Assembly: GCF_051235805.1 (NCBI RefSeq)
Contig: NZ_JBPNXV010000001.1
Coordinates: forward strand, 620,001-684,000
Direction: 5' to 3'
Length of the DNA stretch: 64,000 nucleotides
Origin: Pseudothermotoga_B sp051235805
Lineage (GTDB): Bacteria > Thermotogota > Thermotogae > Thermotogales > DSM-5069
Shown: positions 52,786 to 62,855 of the stretch, in pieces
How the letters are laid out: each line of letters begins with the position of its first letter
How positions within the stretch are numbered: the first letter of the stretch is position 1
Notes under the pieces: generated by a model
What the model was told of the DNA's origin: nothing
Database searches by the model: none
What the model saw: only the letters and a program-made list of their open reading frames with translations
Made by a program: the position numbers and the translations under genes

Positions 52786-53400
52786 ATGAACAAAGTGGTC
52801 GAGAAGATTTTGGAGGCTGCCATAATCGAATTTGCAGAAAAAGGTTATGAAGCAGCTTCAACCAACAAGATCAAAGAAAGAGCCAAGGTCGCCAAGGGAT
52901 TGTTGTTTCACTACTTCAAGAACAAAGAGAAACTCTACATTGAATCTTACAAACGTGTTTTAAAATGGAGTAAAGAGAAATTTGAAGAATTTGCCCTCAA
53001 GAATGCAGATGAAGAGTTTTTTCTCTTTTTGAAAAAGTGGAGCTTGAACAAGATCACACTTGCAGCACAGAATCCAGTTTATTCAAGATTCTTGCTCACA
53101 GTGACCAATCTGCCGCTGAGGCTTCAAAGCACAGTACTTGACATGATAAAGGCAAACCTGCTTGGTTCAACGGGTATACTCTATGAGAAGATCAAGTCAG
53201 TTGGTTTGAGAGAAGGCATCAGTCATGAAGATGCTCTAAAGTTCATCATGTCGGTTTTCGAGGGTTTGGGTAACTTGTACCTGAATCAGTACCGTGACAA
53301 ACCTGAAGAGCTGCTAAATAACACAGAAAAGATACTTTCAGACGCAGACAAGTTTCTGGACATGATCAAATTTGGTCTTCTGCCGAAGAAAGGTTCTTAG
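52786..53400 (+). CDS. TetR-family transcriptional regulator
   Basis: 204 aa. N-terminal HTH: AAIIEFAEKGYEAASTNKI, then AKVAKGLLFHYFKNKEKLY, closely like the structurally studied Thermotoga maritima TM1030. The helical C-terminal domain binds an unknown inducer. It is the last gene of the operon whose promoter carries two matching palindromes, so it is likely an autoregulated repressor of the exporter. Confidence 0.93.
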   Translation: MNKVVEKILEAAIIEFAEKGYEAASTNKIKERAKVAKGLLFHYFKNKEKLYIESYKRVLKWSKEKFEEFALKNADEEFFLFLKKWSLNKITLAAQNPVYSRFLLTVTNLPLRLQSTVLDMIKANLLGSTGILYEKIKSVGLREGISHEDALKFIMSVFEGLGNLYLNQYRDKPEELLNNTEKILSDADKFLDMIKFGLLPKKGS

Positions 53401-53561
53401 TAAGACTTGGCAGGCTTTGTCAAGATGATTCTTCAGTAGCAAGTATCTCAATAGTAGACAACCTCAATGCAAAGTGCCTCCCTGCTCAGAGGAGTCAAAT
53501 TGCTCTTGTAGAGATTCTGCATTACCTTAGCATAACTTCAAAAGAGTTTAGAGTTTTGTGA

Positions 53562-53567
53562 TATAAT
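53562..53567 (+). promoter_or_regulatory. Possible -10 box for the secreted-protein pair
   Basis: TATAAT in TGTGATATAATG, with a poor TTCAAA -35 candidate 19 bp upstream. About 70 bp before the start of the next gene. Confidence 0.35.
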
Positions 53568-53635
53568 GAATTTACTCTACTTGCTTTTCCGCCTACGATT
53601 TCCTAAGGCAGCAGGTTTCACAGGGGTGATTGTGT

Positions 53636-54811
53636 GTGAAAGCAAAGTTAACTCTTTCGGTGCTTGCCCTGCTCACAGCCGTGATGTTGTTCTTCAGCAC
53701 AGAGTCCTTTGCAGCGAAGATCAGCCAGGAACAAATAATTGAAGTTGTCAAACAGCGTTCAGCGACTGTAAGAACAGTGCCAGACGAAGCCTACAGAGCA
53801 GCCTTGGACAGTTTGAAAGGAACCAAAACGTTGATGAGGCTGATCGAAATGACCAAGAAAGTCAACGAATTTGAAGAACTGGCAAACACACCAGTACCAT
53901 CTAATTTCAACAACGTGAATGAATTCAGAAAATTCAAAGAACTCATCAAAGAGAAGCTCAATCCACTGAATTGGCTGCTCGACGTGGTCACACCGAAGTG
54001 GATCAGTTTCATCAGTGACACTAAAGAAGTCTTTTCTGCCTTAAAAGCAGACATCCTTGAAAGGGCTTTGAAAGAATCAGCTTATCAGAGTTACAAACAA
54101 AGCCGTGATGCAGGTAACGATATGTACACAGCCTACGATGAAGAGATCAACAGGAAGGCTTTCTACGTGATACGCTCTTCTGAACAGTACAAGAATTTAC
54201 CAGACTCAGAGGTCAACAAGCTTCTCATGCAAGCCATGGAAGAACGTTACAAGGCTGAGAAGTATGCCGAGTTCATCCTCGAACTTAGGGTAAACAAGAA
54301 CAAACACATCGCCCAGATCATCAGACCTTACGACGATGCGATCAGCACATTGTACGAAACTGCAAAAAAGATCGCAGAGCAGACCCAAGTCAATCTTTCT
54401 GGAACTTGGACTGTAAACGACAGCGCTGGTAGGTTCAACGGTACTATGACACTCGATCACATTGATTTTACGACAGTCATAGGTAAGATGCAGACACCTG
54501 CAGGTATTATCAATGTTTATGGAGGTATCGAAGGAAAGACTATAAGATTGCAGTTTGAGTTTTACGGTGCCAACCTCATAGACTACTATCTGCGGTATCC
54601 TGAACTGTCCAACTACATAGCTTCCAAAGGTGGTGTGATGGCTACGGTGATCTTGTCGATAGAAGACAGCCGCGATTATTACTCAGGTACGCTTTATCCG
54701 TGGTATGTTGTTTACAACGATTCATCAGATGGTTTGGTCGTCAAGAAGATCGTTTACGGCACCGTTGAAGAAAGCGGAACACCCAGATCGATCTCGATAG
54801 CCAGGAGGTGA
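53636..54811 (+). CDS. Secreted protein of unknown function, helical with a beta C-terminal domain
   Basis: 391 aa from GTG 53636 (AGGGGTGA upstream; an in-frame TTG at 53630 is too near the site). Signal peptide KAKLTLSVLALLTAVMLFFS, cleavage after SFA. Residues 25-255 are mainly helical and charged; residues 258-391 begin LSGTWTVNDSAGRFNGTM and alternate beta strands, resembling a lipocalin-like or small barrel fold. No catalytic motif is evident. Stop overlaps the next gene by 4 bp. Confidence 0.65.
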   Translation: MKAKLTLSVLALLTAVMLFFSTESFAAKISQEQIIEVVKQRSATVRTVPDEAYRAALDSLKGTKTLMRLIEMTKKVNEFEELANTPVPSNFNNVNEFRKFKELIKEKLNPLNWLLDVVTPKWISFISDTKEVFSALKADILERALKESAYQSYKQSRDAGNDMYTAYDEEINRKAFYVIRSSEQYKNLPDSEVNKLLMQAMEERYKAEKYAEFILELRVNKNKHIAQIIRPYDDAISTLYETAKKIAEQTQVNLSGTWTVNDSAGRFNGTMTLDHIDFTTVIGKMQTPAGIINVYGGIEGKTIRLQFEFYGANLIDYYLRYPELSNYIASKGGVMATVILSIEDSRDYYSGTLYPWYVVYNDSSDGLVVKKIVYGTVEESGTPRSISIARR

Positions 54812-55305
54812 ATCTTACGAAAAAGATAATCTTTCTTTCGATAGTTCTTTTGAGTTGTTTTGCACTCGCAACGGAGTATTTCTTAGATCCAAACAATGAG
54901 TATGTCTATGCAACCTTGGAAGGTTTCGAAGCGGTCTACGACGAGACAGACCAAAGTCTCAGTGTGATCAATGAGAAGTTGAATCTGTTTGTGAACATCA
55001 TGAAACTGAGTGAGCCAGTCAAAGGATTGGAATTAGCGACACTGGTACAGGAAATCGCAAAGAACTTGGAGAAATCTGGCTTTAAGATTCTATCGACAGA
55101 CGAAAGAGACTTTCAAAAATACAGCGCAACGACTCTTGAAACTTCGTCTGTGCAAGAAGGCACAGCTGTACGCGTTGAGTTCACAATTTTCGAGGTGCCC
55201 AACAGAGGTTTCTACATGATAATTTGCGCCGCGCCAGACGAATCGTATGACGATCTAAGAATGCTGATTTATAGTGCAAAGCAGATGTTGATGTTCATAG
55301 AATAA
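54808..55305 (+). CDS. Secreted protein of unknown function
   Basis: 165 aa if started at GTG 54808, which overlaps its own GGAGG. Signal peptide KKIIFLSIVLLSCFALAT. The rest is a small alpha/beta protein with no cysteines near the mature end. The best-spaced codon after GGAGG is ACG at 54817, just before AAAAAG, so initiation at a non-standard codon is possible. Paired with the previous gene; both would be exported. Confidence 0.6.
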   Translation: MNLTKKIIFLSIVLLSCFALATEYFLDPNNEYVYATLEGFEAVYDETDQSLSVINEKLNLFVNIMKLSEPVKGLELATLVQEIAKNLEKSGFKILSTDERDFQKYSATTLETSSVQEGTAVRVEFTIFEVPNRGFYMIICAAPDESYDDLRMLIYSAKQMLMFIE

Positions 55306-55395
55306 ACTTCTGCTCACAATAAACATTTCTGACTTTCACTTACTAACTCACAAAATTGATGCTGTCAACGTGAATAAAGTTTGTACAAAAAGGGG

Positions 55396-55417
55396 TAAGG
55401 AACATTCCTTATCTCTT
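55396..55417 (+). terminator. Weak terminator after the secreted-protein pair
   Basis: TAAGGAA / TTCCTTA with a minimal loop, followed by TCTCTTT; 90 bp after the last secreted-protein stop. Confidence 0.4.
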
Positions 55418-55451
55418 TGAGGTTTTGTTGCTTTATCGAGCCACTGTTACG

Positions 55452-55688
55452 TCACTGATTCAAGTACGCTCCTGTTTCACCGTAGCGATCTGTTTTTATG
55501 ATGTATCTTCCTTCGCTCGTCTGTCCAGTGAATCGTGCGTCATCCATACGTTCTTTGCCAAACCACACTCGCAGGACTCGTGGACTGAGTGCATAGACAC
55601 ATCGGAAAAACCACGAAAACGAAGAATACGAGAGTTTCAAAGCCCGATCCATGAAAACATTTCCCTGGATCGAGTCGACTGTTAGCAT
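55452..55688 (-). pseudogene. Possible transposase fragment
   Basis: 78 residues open on the minus strand, ending FTGQTSEGRYIIKTDR...GAYLNQ. The GxYxIKTD pattern resembles the strand before the catalytic region of some DDE transposases. No start signal, no matching remainder on either side. Weak evidence. Confidence 0.3.
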
Positions 55689-55748
55689 GTTTTCGTGATC
55701 ACCACATAGATTTGAGACGAACAGTTTGGCTAATGTCGGTCAACGTAG

Positions 55749-55919
55749 TTCAGAGAGTACTATGAACGAAAAAGGTCGCAAGGATTACCGTACAAGAAGG
55801 CGATAACGGCAGTAGTGCACGAATTGTTAAGAACGATACATACAATGTTTAGAAATCGACAAACACTTAGTATTGAATATACCCTCTCATCCTCCAAGCA
55901 AAAATTCAATTTCGCATAG
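55749..55919 (+). pseudogene. C-terminal remnant of an IS110-family transposase
   Basis: The frame reads FREYYERKRSQGLPYKKA, then ITAVVHELLRTIHTMFRNRQ and ends at TAG. This is the highly conserved end of IS110/IS1111 transposases (YYxRKRxxGKxxKxAxxAVxRKLL). A TAG and an apparent 1-nt frameshift lie directly upstream, and no N-terminal DEDD part is found, so it is a dead fragment. Confidence 0.7.
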
Positions 55920-56630
55920 TTGATCCCTCGTTGTGAAAGGTTATCGAGGAGTTGTTTCCTTTCTTAGAGGATAATACGGTTTCTGGAATTCTTCAGTACT
56001 TTTATTTAACAGCACTCGAATGGATAGCGAAGGAAGTTTAGTGGAGTTAAACGACAACAGTTTCCAAACTCCCGAATACCAGAAGAAGAGGAGTTTTCAG
56101 AAACCACGATTATGAATCCTCATCAATATATTCCGATATCGTTTTAATAGGGACATGCTTCGACTGACACAATAATGCAATCAGGTATGTGGGACCTAGT
56201 AGTTCCAACAGTAGTAATGAATTTTGGGGACGGTAGATTAAGACTAGGAAAAGAATCGTTGAACGAAAAATGAAAAAGTAAAGATGCGATTATGATGGTA
56301 ATAGGATTATAAGAAAAGTGATAAGTGAGATTTTTGGAAAAGTGAATTTCAAGAATGAAATTATACTAAACAAATCCTTAATGGTGAGAACACAAGGGAA
56401 GAGATTCCTTTTCAGCGTGATTCTATTTACCGCCACTCAAGGGATGAGAAATGAACGGCGTTCGCCACTCCACTGAACGAAGAGAACACGAAGAATGGCT
56501 ATTTTTGGATGTGGACAGTTTATCCCTAAGAAAGTCGTTGGGACGCTATCTCCGGAGCGTAAGATACGATAGAATAAAAATAGGGATCCTGCTTCAAGGG
56601 TGGGACTGGTAGAAAAGAAGGTGAAAACCT

Positions 56631-57332
56631 ATGGTTCGTGATAGCTATGAACGTGGGGAAGAGCAGGAAAGGAAAATAATCGAGTTACTAAAGGCTAAGG
56701 GAATGAGCGCTGAAAAAAATTATGATAAATATGATATATACATTATAATAAGGTTCGCAGAGGGTATATGTATTTTAGCGGAAATAGAAGAAACCAGTTG
56801 TCGCAGTTGGCCAAGTTCATCTGAAAAACCTCTTTACCCAAGCAAATTATTTACTATGCCCATTAGGAAAATAAAGTATTTTGTAGGCAACGCTTGGGCA
56901 CTGGAAGAGTACCTGAAAGTCAATCGTAGTATAAGATCAATAGAAGAATTTAACCAGTTGTTTGACAAGAGTACAACATTTGTACCAAAGAATGATGGAA
57001 GGATCAGGTTATACATTAAAGGGAGCTGCAATCTAGAACACTTATGCATAGTCAAATCTGAGACTATAGTAAAAGCACTAAACCATAATTTGGCAGATCA
57101 GGATAAAGTCGACAAGCGAATTGATGACTTAAAGAGACAGGCCAAAGGCTTGAATTTTAACTTTCAAGGAAATATCTGGGAAAACAACGAGGTTAAAAAC
57201 TTTAAAGGAGAAAGACGAGAAGACCCAGTGACACTGGTTCTGGGGCACATTGAGGAAAAGAATGATTTAATATGGCTTAAACTAGATGATTTGCATAAGA
57301 TTTTATGCAGCATAGTTGGGAACAACCTCTGA
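56631..57332 (+). CDS. Unknown protein beside a type III R-M operon, possible PD-(D/E)xK nuclease
   Basis: 233 aa, AAGGTGAAAACCT before the ATG. Very AT-rich, lysine-, isoleucine- and asparagine-rich codons set it apart from the chromosome core. N-terminal helix YERGEEQERKIIELLKAKG, then NYDKYDIYIIIR and ILAEIEETSCRSW recall the helix-Asp-ExE layout of PD-(D/E)xK-type nucleases, but the catalytic Lys is not evident. No domain identified with certainty. It points towards the Res gene and ends 48 bp from it, so it probably travelled with the R-M system. Confidence 0.6.
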   Translation: MVRDSYERGEEQERKIIELLKAKGMSAEKNYDKYDIYIIIRFAEGICILAEIEETSCRSWPSSSEKPLYPSKLFTMPIRKIKYFVGNAWALEEYLKVNRSIRSIEEFNQLFDKSTTFVPKNDGRIRLYIKGSCNLEHLCIVKSETIVKALNHNLADQDKVDKRIDDLKRQAKGLNFNFQGNIWENNEVKNFKGERREDPVTLVLGHIEEKNDLIWLKLDDLHKILCSIVGNNL

Positions 57333-57379
57333 TATATGAATAGCTAGGGTTCAAAACGGGTGAGTTTCGTTGGGGACCA

Positions 57380-60346
57380 TTACCAATCAGCTTCAAATTC
57401 TTGATTGACGCGTTTTACAAAATCGTCAATGCTGTTAAGCCAGTAATCGGCATATTTCTTCGGGGTTTGTATGCTTTTATTGGATTTGTAAAGAAACAGC
57501 CTGACTTTAACTTCGTACTCTTCAGTTTTGAGCTTCTTAGGAGTATTATTTTCAACGAAAAGTTCCTCGAATCCATCTATCTTTCTTTCGGCATCGGCAT
57601 GCTCTGTCCCTTTTGGATCGACAAAGGCAACAAGGTACTTACTCCCTTTCCTAAACCAAAAAATGAAATCCGGATAAAAGTAAGCTTCCTCACCTTCCTT
57701 GGTACGATAAGGGACAAAGACTTTGTCCTTTCTCTCGACTATCTTGCTGAAAAGCCACCAATCTACGGTGAATTTATCAGAAACGGTAATGAGTTCCTCA
57801 ATAAAATCAATCTCGCTTTTCTCTTTAACTATATCCAATATTTTGTCACCTACCGCTTCTCTATTCAGAGCTTCTAAAACTGGAACATAGTAATGCTCCT
57901 CCAAGAACCTTATCAGTAAATCATTACGGTTTTCCCCAACTACTGGCTCAAATGATTGTCTCCTTTGACCGTGATATACTTTTTTTATCGACTCACTGAT
58001 CCGTTCTGTCGTCTTTTCTGGAAGCTTGATCAGGATTCTTTTATAGTGCTGAATGTGCTCTTCATCTTCTGAAGACAATGCAAGTTCATATTTGTAACCA
58101 ACTTCTCTTTCAATCGCCTTGACAACCGCACGGATCGCGCTATACCACCCAATGTGCTTGTTTGTGTTCCTTTCAATGATGAAATACTTCTCTTTGTTTG
58201 CCTCATCAAAAATTTCTCTTAGCAGTCCTACCTTCCTGACTGCATTTTTACTCTTAAGGAAGAACATAAAGTAAAGCATTTCATCTGACATGCTCATAAC
58301 AACGTTTCTGGCATCTGTATAATCGTTTTCAGAGAGCGTTATCGGATGAAAACGTTGTATCGTGTCAAGGTCGTTTTGTGCAGGAACCTTCACAAGTACG
58401 GGTATGAAAATCCTGTTGTTAGCGATTCTGGGCTCATTTTTGTACAAACTCACTTGAGTCCCTGAACTTTCCTTAAGCGTCTTAACACCCTCAACAATTT
58501 TCTGTATTACGTCTTTCTTGGTTCCCCAAACAAAAAGTGTTTCAATTGGCTTTATTATGTCAATGTACCTCCTGAATCTTTTATCCATTTCCAATCTTTT
58601 TCTGTTACCATTTTTGGTTGGTTGAATCCTCAATCCCCTTCCTATGGATTGAAGCACAAATTTCTTCGCGTCTTCTCCGGTTCCAATGTTGACAAAGACT
58701 ATGATATTCGGTCTGTTTGAGTCCCAACCTTCATAGAAAGCCCTTGAACCTATCAACATGTTTACATAATCGTGCTCATCCAAATTTGCGAAATATTCGA
58801 TGTTTTCAAAACGTTCCTGCACCCTCAGTCCGAATTCTCGAACGAGCATTTCAGCGAGTCTCTTCGCTTCCCCAACTTTGACAAGAGCAAATGGTTTGTC
58901 GCTTGTCATTAGCTTGACTGCAAATTCTTTTCCGGAATTGGATGTAATTATTTCGATCTCTCCAGGAGTATCCGCGTTAAAAACTTCCCGTAGCACATCA
59001 TCAGGTGTTACCGTGTAGAGCTCGTTTTTGTCAAATCTTGGATCATTGTCTTCATCAAGTGGATGAATCGGAATGGAATTGATTAACGATTCTTTGGCTT
59101 TGAGGAAATCGTTTCCATTGAAGTAGTTTTCAAAACCTTTTTTCGAGGACAAAAACCTTAGCCTTTCAAAGATTAGCTTGACATCTGAATCGTCAATATT
59201 TACCGAGTTTCCGAGAAACACGGCAAGAGGTGAATGATATTCAACCATCAACTCTTTGTTCGCTCGCAATTCCCGCGACTTCTTCTTCAAGTACGTTAGA
59301 AGTATGAGTATTTTTAGAAATATCATCTCTTTCTCTTCTCTATCGAAATCTGGGCTGTCTTCAGAAATCTTGCCAGATAACTTAATGTTTTCATCGAATA
59401 TTCTCAAAACTTTTCCATAACCCTCTCGAATGTATGAACTAAGGTTGAACTCATATACTGTTGTTAAAATATCTCGAACGTCAGTAAATGTGGCAGAGAA
59501 GTTAAATAGAAGTCCATTCCTTGATAATATGGAAAAGTATTGCTGACTTTTGCTGGATTCCTTATCACCTTTGTGAGCTTCGTCGAGTATGATGTACCAA
59601 TTTCCTTTGTTGTCGTAGTCCTTAAAGTCAAGTGTCTTGTCCCCTTGTCTGTCTTTAATGTTATTCGAGCGATAGTAGAAAACTGGGAAAACCAGAAAGT
59701 CGTTTAATTCTTTTGCTTTGCCAAAGTCTTTCAATTCGAACAATTTAGGTGTCCTACTAATGCTGAATTTGTATTCCGCAAAGTGTCTCTCAAATTGCTC
59801 AATCAGGTCGTCCCTGTAGGTCAAGAACAGGATATCCTTTTTTGGTATTAGTCCACGTTCCATGTATGTTGCCAAGATGTCAATTAGTTTTACTATCAAT
59901 AGCGTCTTACCACTACCAGTTGCCATCCAAAATCCCATTCTGTTACAGAAGTTGCCAAATGATATTTTGTCCTCAATACTGGGGAAAAAACTGCTTAAGA
60001 TGCTAAACACTTCTCGGTCTGAGGCTTTAATACTCAACAATTCATCAATGTCTAAATCATACCTTTCTAAGCAATAATATTTGAACTCTTCCCAAAACGA
60101 AAATTTATCGGCATTTTTGACCGCATAGTAATAATACAGCGCGCGAATTGCAAATTTTATTGCTTCCACTTGGAAATCCCAAAGCCTTTTCTCTTTAGAG
60201 AAGCCTTCAATGTCTATATCTTTCCACTCTCTTGAAAGTTCTTCATAGCTTGGTGCGTATTCGTCTATGAATTCTCTAAGTAAAGGTGTTATTTTTACCT
60301 CGTCATTTCTATTCTTTGTTTTTCTTCTTGTCACTGAAGCTGGCAT
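57380..60346 (-). CDS. Type III restriction endonuclease Res subunit
   Basis: 988 aa. SF2 helicase core: ATGSGKTLL (Walker A, about 142-150), DEAH at 255-258, SAT at 284-286, motif VI QSIGRGLR near 580-590. The C-terminal nuclease domain has the PD-(D/E)xK signature as YPDFIFWF (Asp893) and VDPKG (Asp910, Lys912). Works with Mod to translocate or slide along DNA and cut beside unmethylated sites. GGTGGTGATAAG precedes the ATG; starts 4 bp after the mod stop. All motifs intact, so likely active. Confidence 0.93.
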   Translation of the reverse strand: MPASVTRRKTKNRNDEVKITPLLREFIDEYAPSYEELSREWKDIDIEGFSKEKRLWDFQVEAIKFAIRALYYYYAVKNADKFSFWEEFKYYCLERYDLDIDELLSIKASDREVFSILSSFFPSIEDKISFGNFCNRMGFWMATGSGKTLLIVKLIDILATYMERGLIPKKDILFLTYRDDLIEQFERHFAEYKFSISRTPKLFELKDFGKAKELNDFLVFPVFYYRSNNIKDRQGDKTLDFKDYDNKGNWYIILDEAHKGDKESSKSQQYFSILSRNGLLFNFSATFTDVRDILTTVYEFNLSSYIREGYGKVLRIFDENIKLSGKISEDSPDFDREEKEMIFLKILILLTYLKKKSRELRANKELMVEYHSPLAVFLGNSVNIDDSDVKLIFERLRFLSSKKGFENYFNGNDFLKAKESLINSIPIHPLDEDNDPRFDKNELYTVTPDDVLREVFNADTPGEIEIITSNSGKEFAVKLMTSDKPFALVKVGEAKRLAEMLVREFGLRVQERFENIEYFANLDEHDYVNMLIGSRAFYEGWDSNRPNIIVFVNIGTGEDAKKFVLQSIGRGLRIQPTKNGNRKRLEMDKRFRRYIDIIKPIETLFVWGTKKDVIQKIVEGVKTLKESSGTQVSLYKNEPRIANNRIFIPVLVKVPAQNDLDTIQRFHPITLSENDYTDARNVVMSMSDEMLYFMFFLKSKNAVRKVGLLREIFDEANKEKYFIIERNTNKHIGWYSAIRAVVKAIEREVGYKYELALSSEDEEHIQHYKRILIKLPEKTTERISESIKKVYHGQRRQSFEPVVGENRNDLLIRFLEEHYYVPVLEALNREAVGDKILDIVKEKSEIDFIEELITVSDKFTVDWWLFSKIVERKDKVFVPYRTKEGEEAYFYPDFIFWFRKGSKYLVAFVDPKGTEHADAERKIDGFEELFVENNTPKKLKTEEYEVKVRLFLYKSNKSIQTPKKYADYWLNSIDDFVKRVNQEFEADW

Positions 60347-60350
60347 CTTA

Positions 60351-62855
60351 TCACCACCATATCAAGTTGCTTATGTACTCTACAGGGATTTTATCGAAAT
60401 CTATCCTGCCTGTTTTCTCTAAAACAACGTAATTCTCTGAAATCTTGATTATTTTCTCTCCTAAAACGTTTGATAAAGTCTCGGCGATGTCAATGGTTTT
60501 GTCTGGATACAGCTTTTCGAAGGATATCTTAAATTCGTTGTTTTCTTTTTTGACAACATCTTCCACAAATTTAGGTGCTCTCATAAAGATATACTCGCTA
60601 AATTCATCTTTTCCAGCTGAAGGTCGCAAGTATATATCAGCGTGTTCGTATTTTGTATTTCTTAGCACGTCTTCATATTGTTCGAGTTCGTAATATTTGA
60701 AAAATCCACCTGCATTCTTTTCGTTATACTTATCCTTAACATCCTGTTCTTTCGAAATACCGGACTTATCGTATGCTAATACCTTCTTTATTCTTGGTAG
60801 TATAACCGTATAGAAATGCTCTCCCATTTCTATTCCTATCCACTTTCTCTTAAGCTTGTGGGCAACCGCTATTGTTGTTCCAGAACCAAGGAAGAAGTCC
60901 ATTACGAGGTCTCCTTCGTTGGATGTGGATTCTATGACGCGTTTTAAAAGAATTTCGGAATTTTCGGTGGGAAAATGCTGAGTTTGACCGTAACCAGGTA
61001 TATCGATCCACTCATTGCCTACAGTCTCAGAATCGTACAATAATTCTGGTACACCTTCGATTTTTACTCCTCTGCAATCCAAATAGCTTAAATTCTCATT
61101 AATTCTTACCTTGCCTTCCTTTTCGAATTTTGAGATTTTTTCTTGAGACAAAGCCCACCTTCGCCCTTTCGGCGGATAATATTCCTTGCCCAAAACAATT
61201 CTCGGAGTGCAATTTTCTCTTGGAAAATGAAGTAGTAAATGCCATTCAGGATTTCTTGGCCTTTCAACTTCTTTCAACAGCAAATTTTCAGTTTTGGAAT
61301 AGAAAAACAGACTTTCAGTTTGTTGTACAAAACGATTTTCTACTTGCTGTTTTGCCTTCGTTCGACTTATTATAATCTCGTTTCTAAAATTTTCATCGTC
61401 GAAGATCTCATTCATAACTCCTCTCAGTATCCAATTACCGTTGTAATCACATCTTACGAAAATACTACCACTATCCTTTAAGAACTCGCGAGCTAACGTT
61501 AACCTGTTCTCAAGCATGGTAGCCCATGTGGCGTCTTTGTACTTAACGTTATACAAGTAATCAGCATCTTGTTCTTTGTTAAATGGAGGATCAATATATA
61601 TTGTTTGAACTTTTTCTTTGAACTTCGGCAAAATTGTTTTCAGTGCTTGGTAGTTTTCGCTGTGTATGAGTATTCCGTCAAGAGCTTCGTCTAAATTATC
61701 AAAAAGGGATAGAATTTCAGGTTCTAAGTCTTTAAAGTATCTTGTATCTATAGGCAAATATTTGTACTTTTTGTTCTTTGTTTCGAAAAGATCCGTGTTC
61801 AGAACATCTCCAAACGTAAATCCTTCTTCTACGATGCCAAGTTCGACCCATTCTTTTACTTGCAGCCCTAAGTTCGGGTGATTCGCAATTTTGTTAATAA
61901 TCTCATTGGGGAGCCTATCTATTGTGATAACATAGTTACTGTTGAAGACAAACTTTGGCTTGTTCCAAATCTTTACTAACTCATTTTCAAATTGAGCTAT
62001 GAATTCAATGATTTTTTCCGCTACATGCTTAAAGGTTTGTATTTCCATTACCCTTTTAGGTGTCCAAATATTCTCTGAATCAAACATGTATTGATATACA
62101 AACATATCAAGTTGTTCTTTGAGAAACTTTTCGGCATCCTTGTTTATGAAGTAATCCACTTCAGACTGCTTATTGAATATGCTTATAGCCTTCTCCACAT
62201 CATCCGTAGTTACTCTCTCAAGCATCTCTGCAATCTCATGTGACTGAATCTGCTTAGATTGTGCTCTTACCTGCCTGACTATGTCCTCAACATTTGTTTG
62301 CTTATTACCCTCTTTGTAGTAACCTTCAAGTACTATTCTGCCTTTTTCATCTATTCCCTTGAATGTGAAGTTCATCTCTTTTTTCTCATTAGCCTTTTTG
62401 TGCTCCAGGTTACTGACATCGAACCAGAATACAATATCAGTACCGTTAATCCCTTTGATTTTTACTTCCATGCTCTGGTATCTTTTTTCCGTTTTAACGT
62501 AATAAAGCATCCGTGTCTTCCAGAAAAGAGCAACGTCGTTTTCTGGATCATATACACGTTCATATATCTTCTCACTCCAAGAAGTGTATGTAAAGTAAAT
62601 CGAACCGCTCTCAGAGAAGTATCGTTTGAAGAACGTATAAAGTTTCTCAAAGAGTTCTTCTCTGAAATCTTCAATGCATTTTGTTTTAAGTTCTTGCGTT
62701 ATCAGCTCTGCAAGCTTGGGCTTAACAACATTATTGTAATATGCGCTCTTGAATTTCATGAGATTGATGTATCCTGACTTACCTTCGATTTCCGCACCAA
62801 TGAATAGATCCTCAAGTGCTTTATAGAAGTCCGCTTCAAACTTGGTGATTTCCAT
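60351..62855 (-). CDS. Type III DNA methyltransferase (Mod) with a long N-terminal extension
   Basis: 834 aa, clearly longer than usual Mod (about 550-680). Beta-class order: DPPF (422-425, catalytic) first, FLGSGTT (655-661, SAM binding) second, with the presumed target-recognition region between (about 490-620). Probably methylates adenine N6. Residues 1-400 are mostly helical, without a recognised domain, containing TDDVEKAISIFNKQSEVDYF. AGGAGG nine bases before the ATG. It overlaps the small gene upstream by 20 bp and precedes res by 4 bp. Confidence 0.92.
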   Translation of the reverse strand: MEITKFEADFYKALEDLFIGAEIEGKSGYINLMKFKSAYYNNVVKPKLAELITQELKTKCIEDFREELFEKLYTFFKRYFSESGSIYFTYTSWSEKIYERVYDPENDVALFWKTRMLYYVKTEKRYQSMEVKIKGINGTDIVFWFDVSNLEHKKANEKKEMNFTFKGIDEKGRIVLEGYYKEGNKQTNVEDIVRQVRAQSKQIQSHEIAEMLERVTTDDVEKAISIFNKQSEVDYFINKDAEKFLKEQLDMFVYQYMFDSENIWTPKRVMEIQTFKHVAEKIIEFIAQFENELVKIWNKPKFVFNSNYVITIDRLPNEIINKIANHPNLGLQVKEWVELGIVEEGFTFGDVLNTDLFETKNKKYKYLPIDTRYFKDLEPEILSLFDNLDEALDGILIHSENYQALKTILPKFKEKVQTIYIDPPFNKEQDADYLYNVKYKDATWATMLENRLTLAREFLKDSGSIFVRCDYNGNWILRGVMNEIFDDENFRNEIIISRTKAKQQVENRFVQQTESLFFYSKTENLLLKEVERPRNPEWHLLLHFPRENCTPRIVLGKEYYPPKGRRWALSQEKISKFEKEGKVRINENLSYLDCRGVKIEGVPELLYDSETVGNEWIDIPGYGQTQHFPTENSEILLKRVIESTSNEGDLVMDFFLGSGTTIAVAHKLKRKWIGIEMGEHFYTVILPRIKKVLAYDKSGISKEQDVKDKYNEKNAGGFFKYYELEQYEDVLRNTKYEHADIYLRPSAGKDEFSEYIFMRAPKFVEDVVKKENNEFKISFEKLYPDKTIDIAETLSNVLGEKIIKISENYVVLEKTGRIDFDKIPVEYISNLIWW

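Larger units (their letters stand above)
55306..56630. other. Decayed stretch with transposase remnants
   Basis: About 1.3 kb without an intact gene. It starts with a hairpin (TAAGGAACATTCCTTA, 55396-55411, then TCTCTTT), which may end the secreted-protein pair. It contains the IS110-type tail at 55749 and a 79-codon minus-strand frame at 55452-55688 whose GRYIIKTDR-like end loosely recalls a DDE transposase. From 55920 to 56630 all frames are broken; a 53-codon frame at 56451-56612 is unassigned. Confidence 0.6.
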
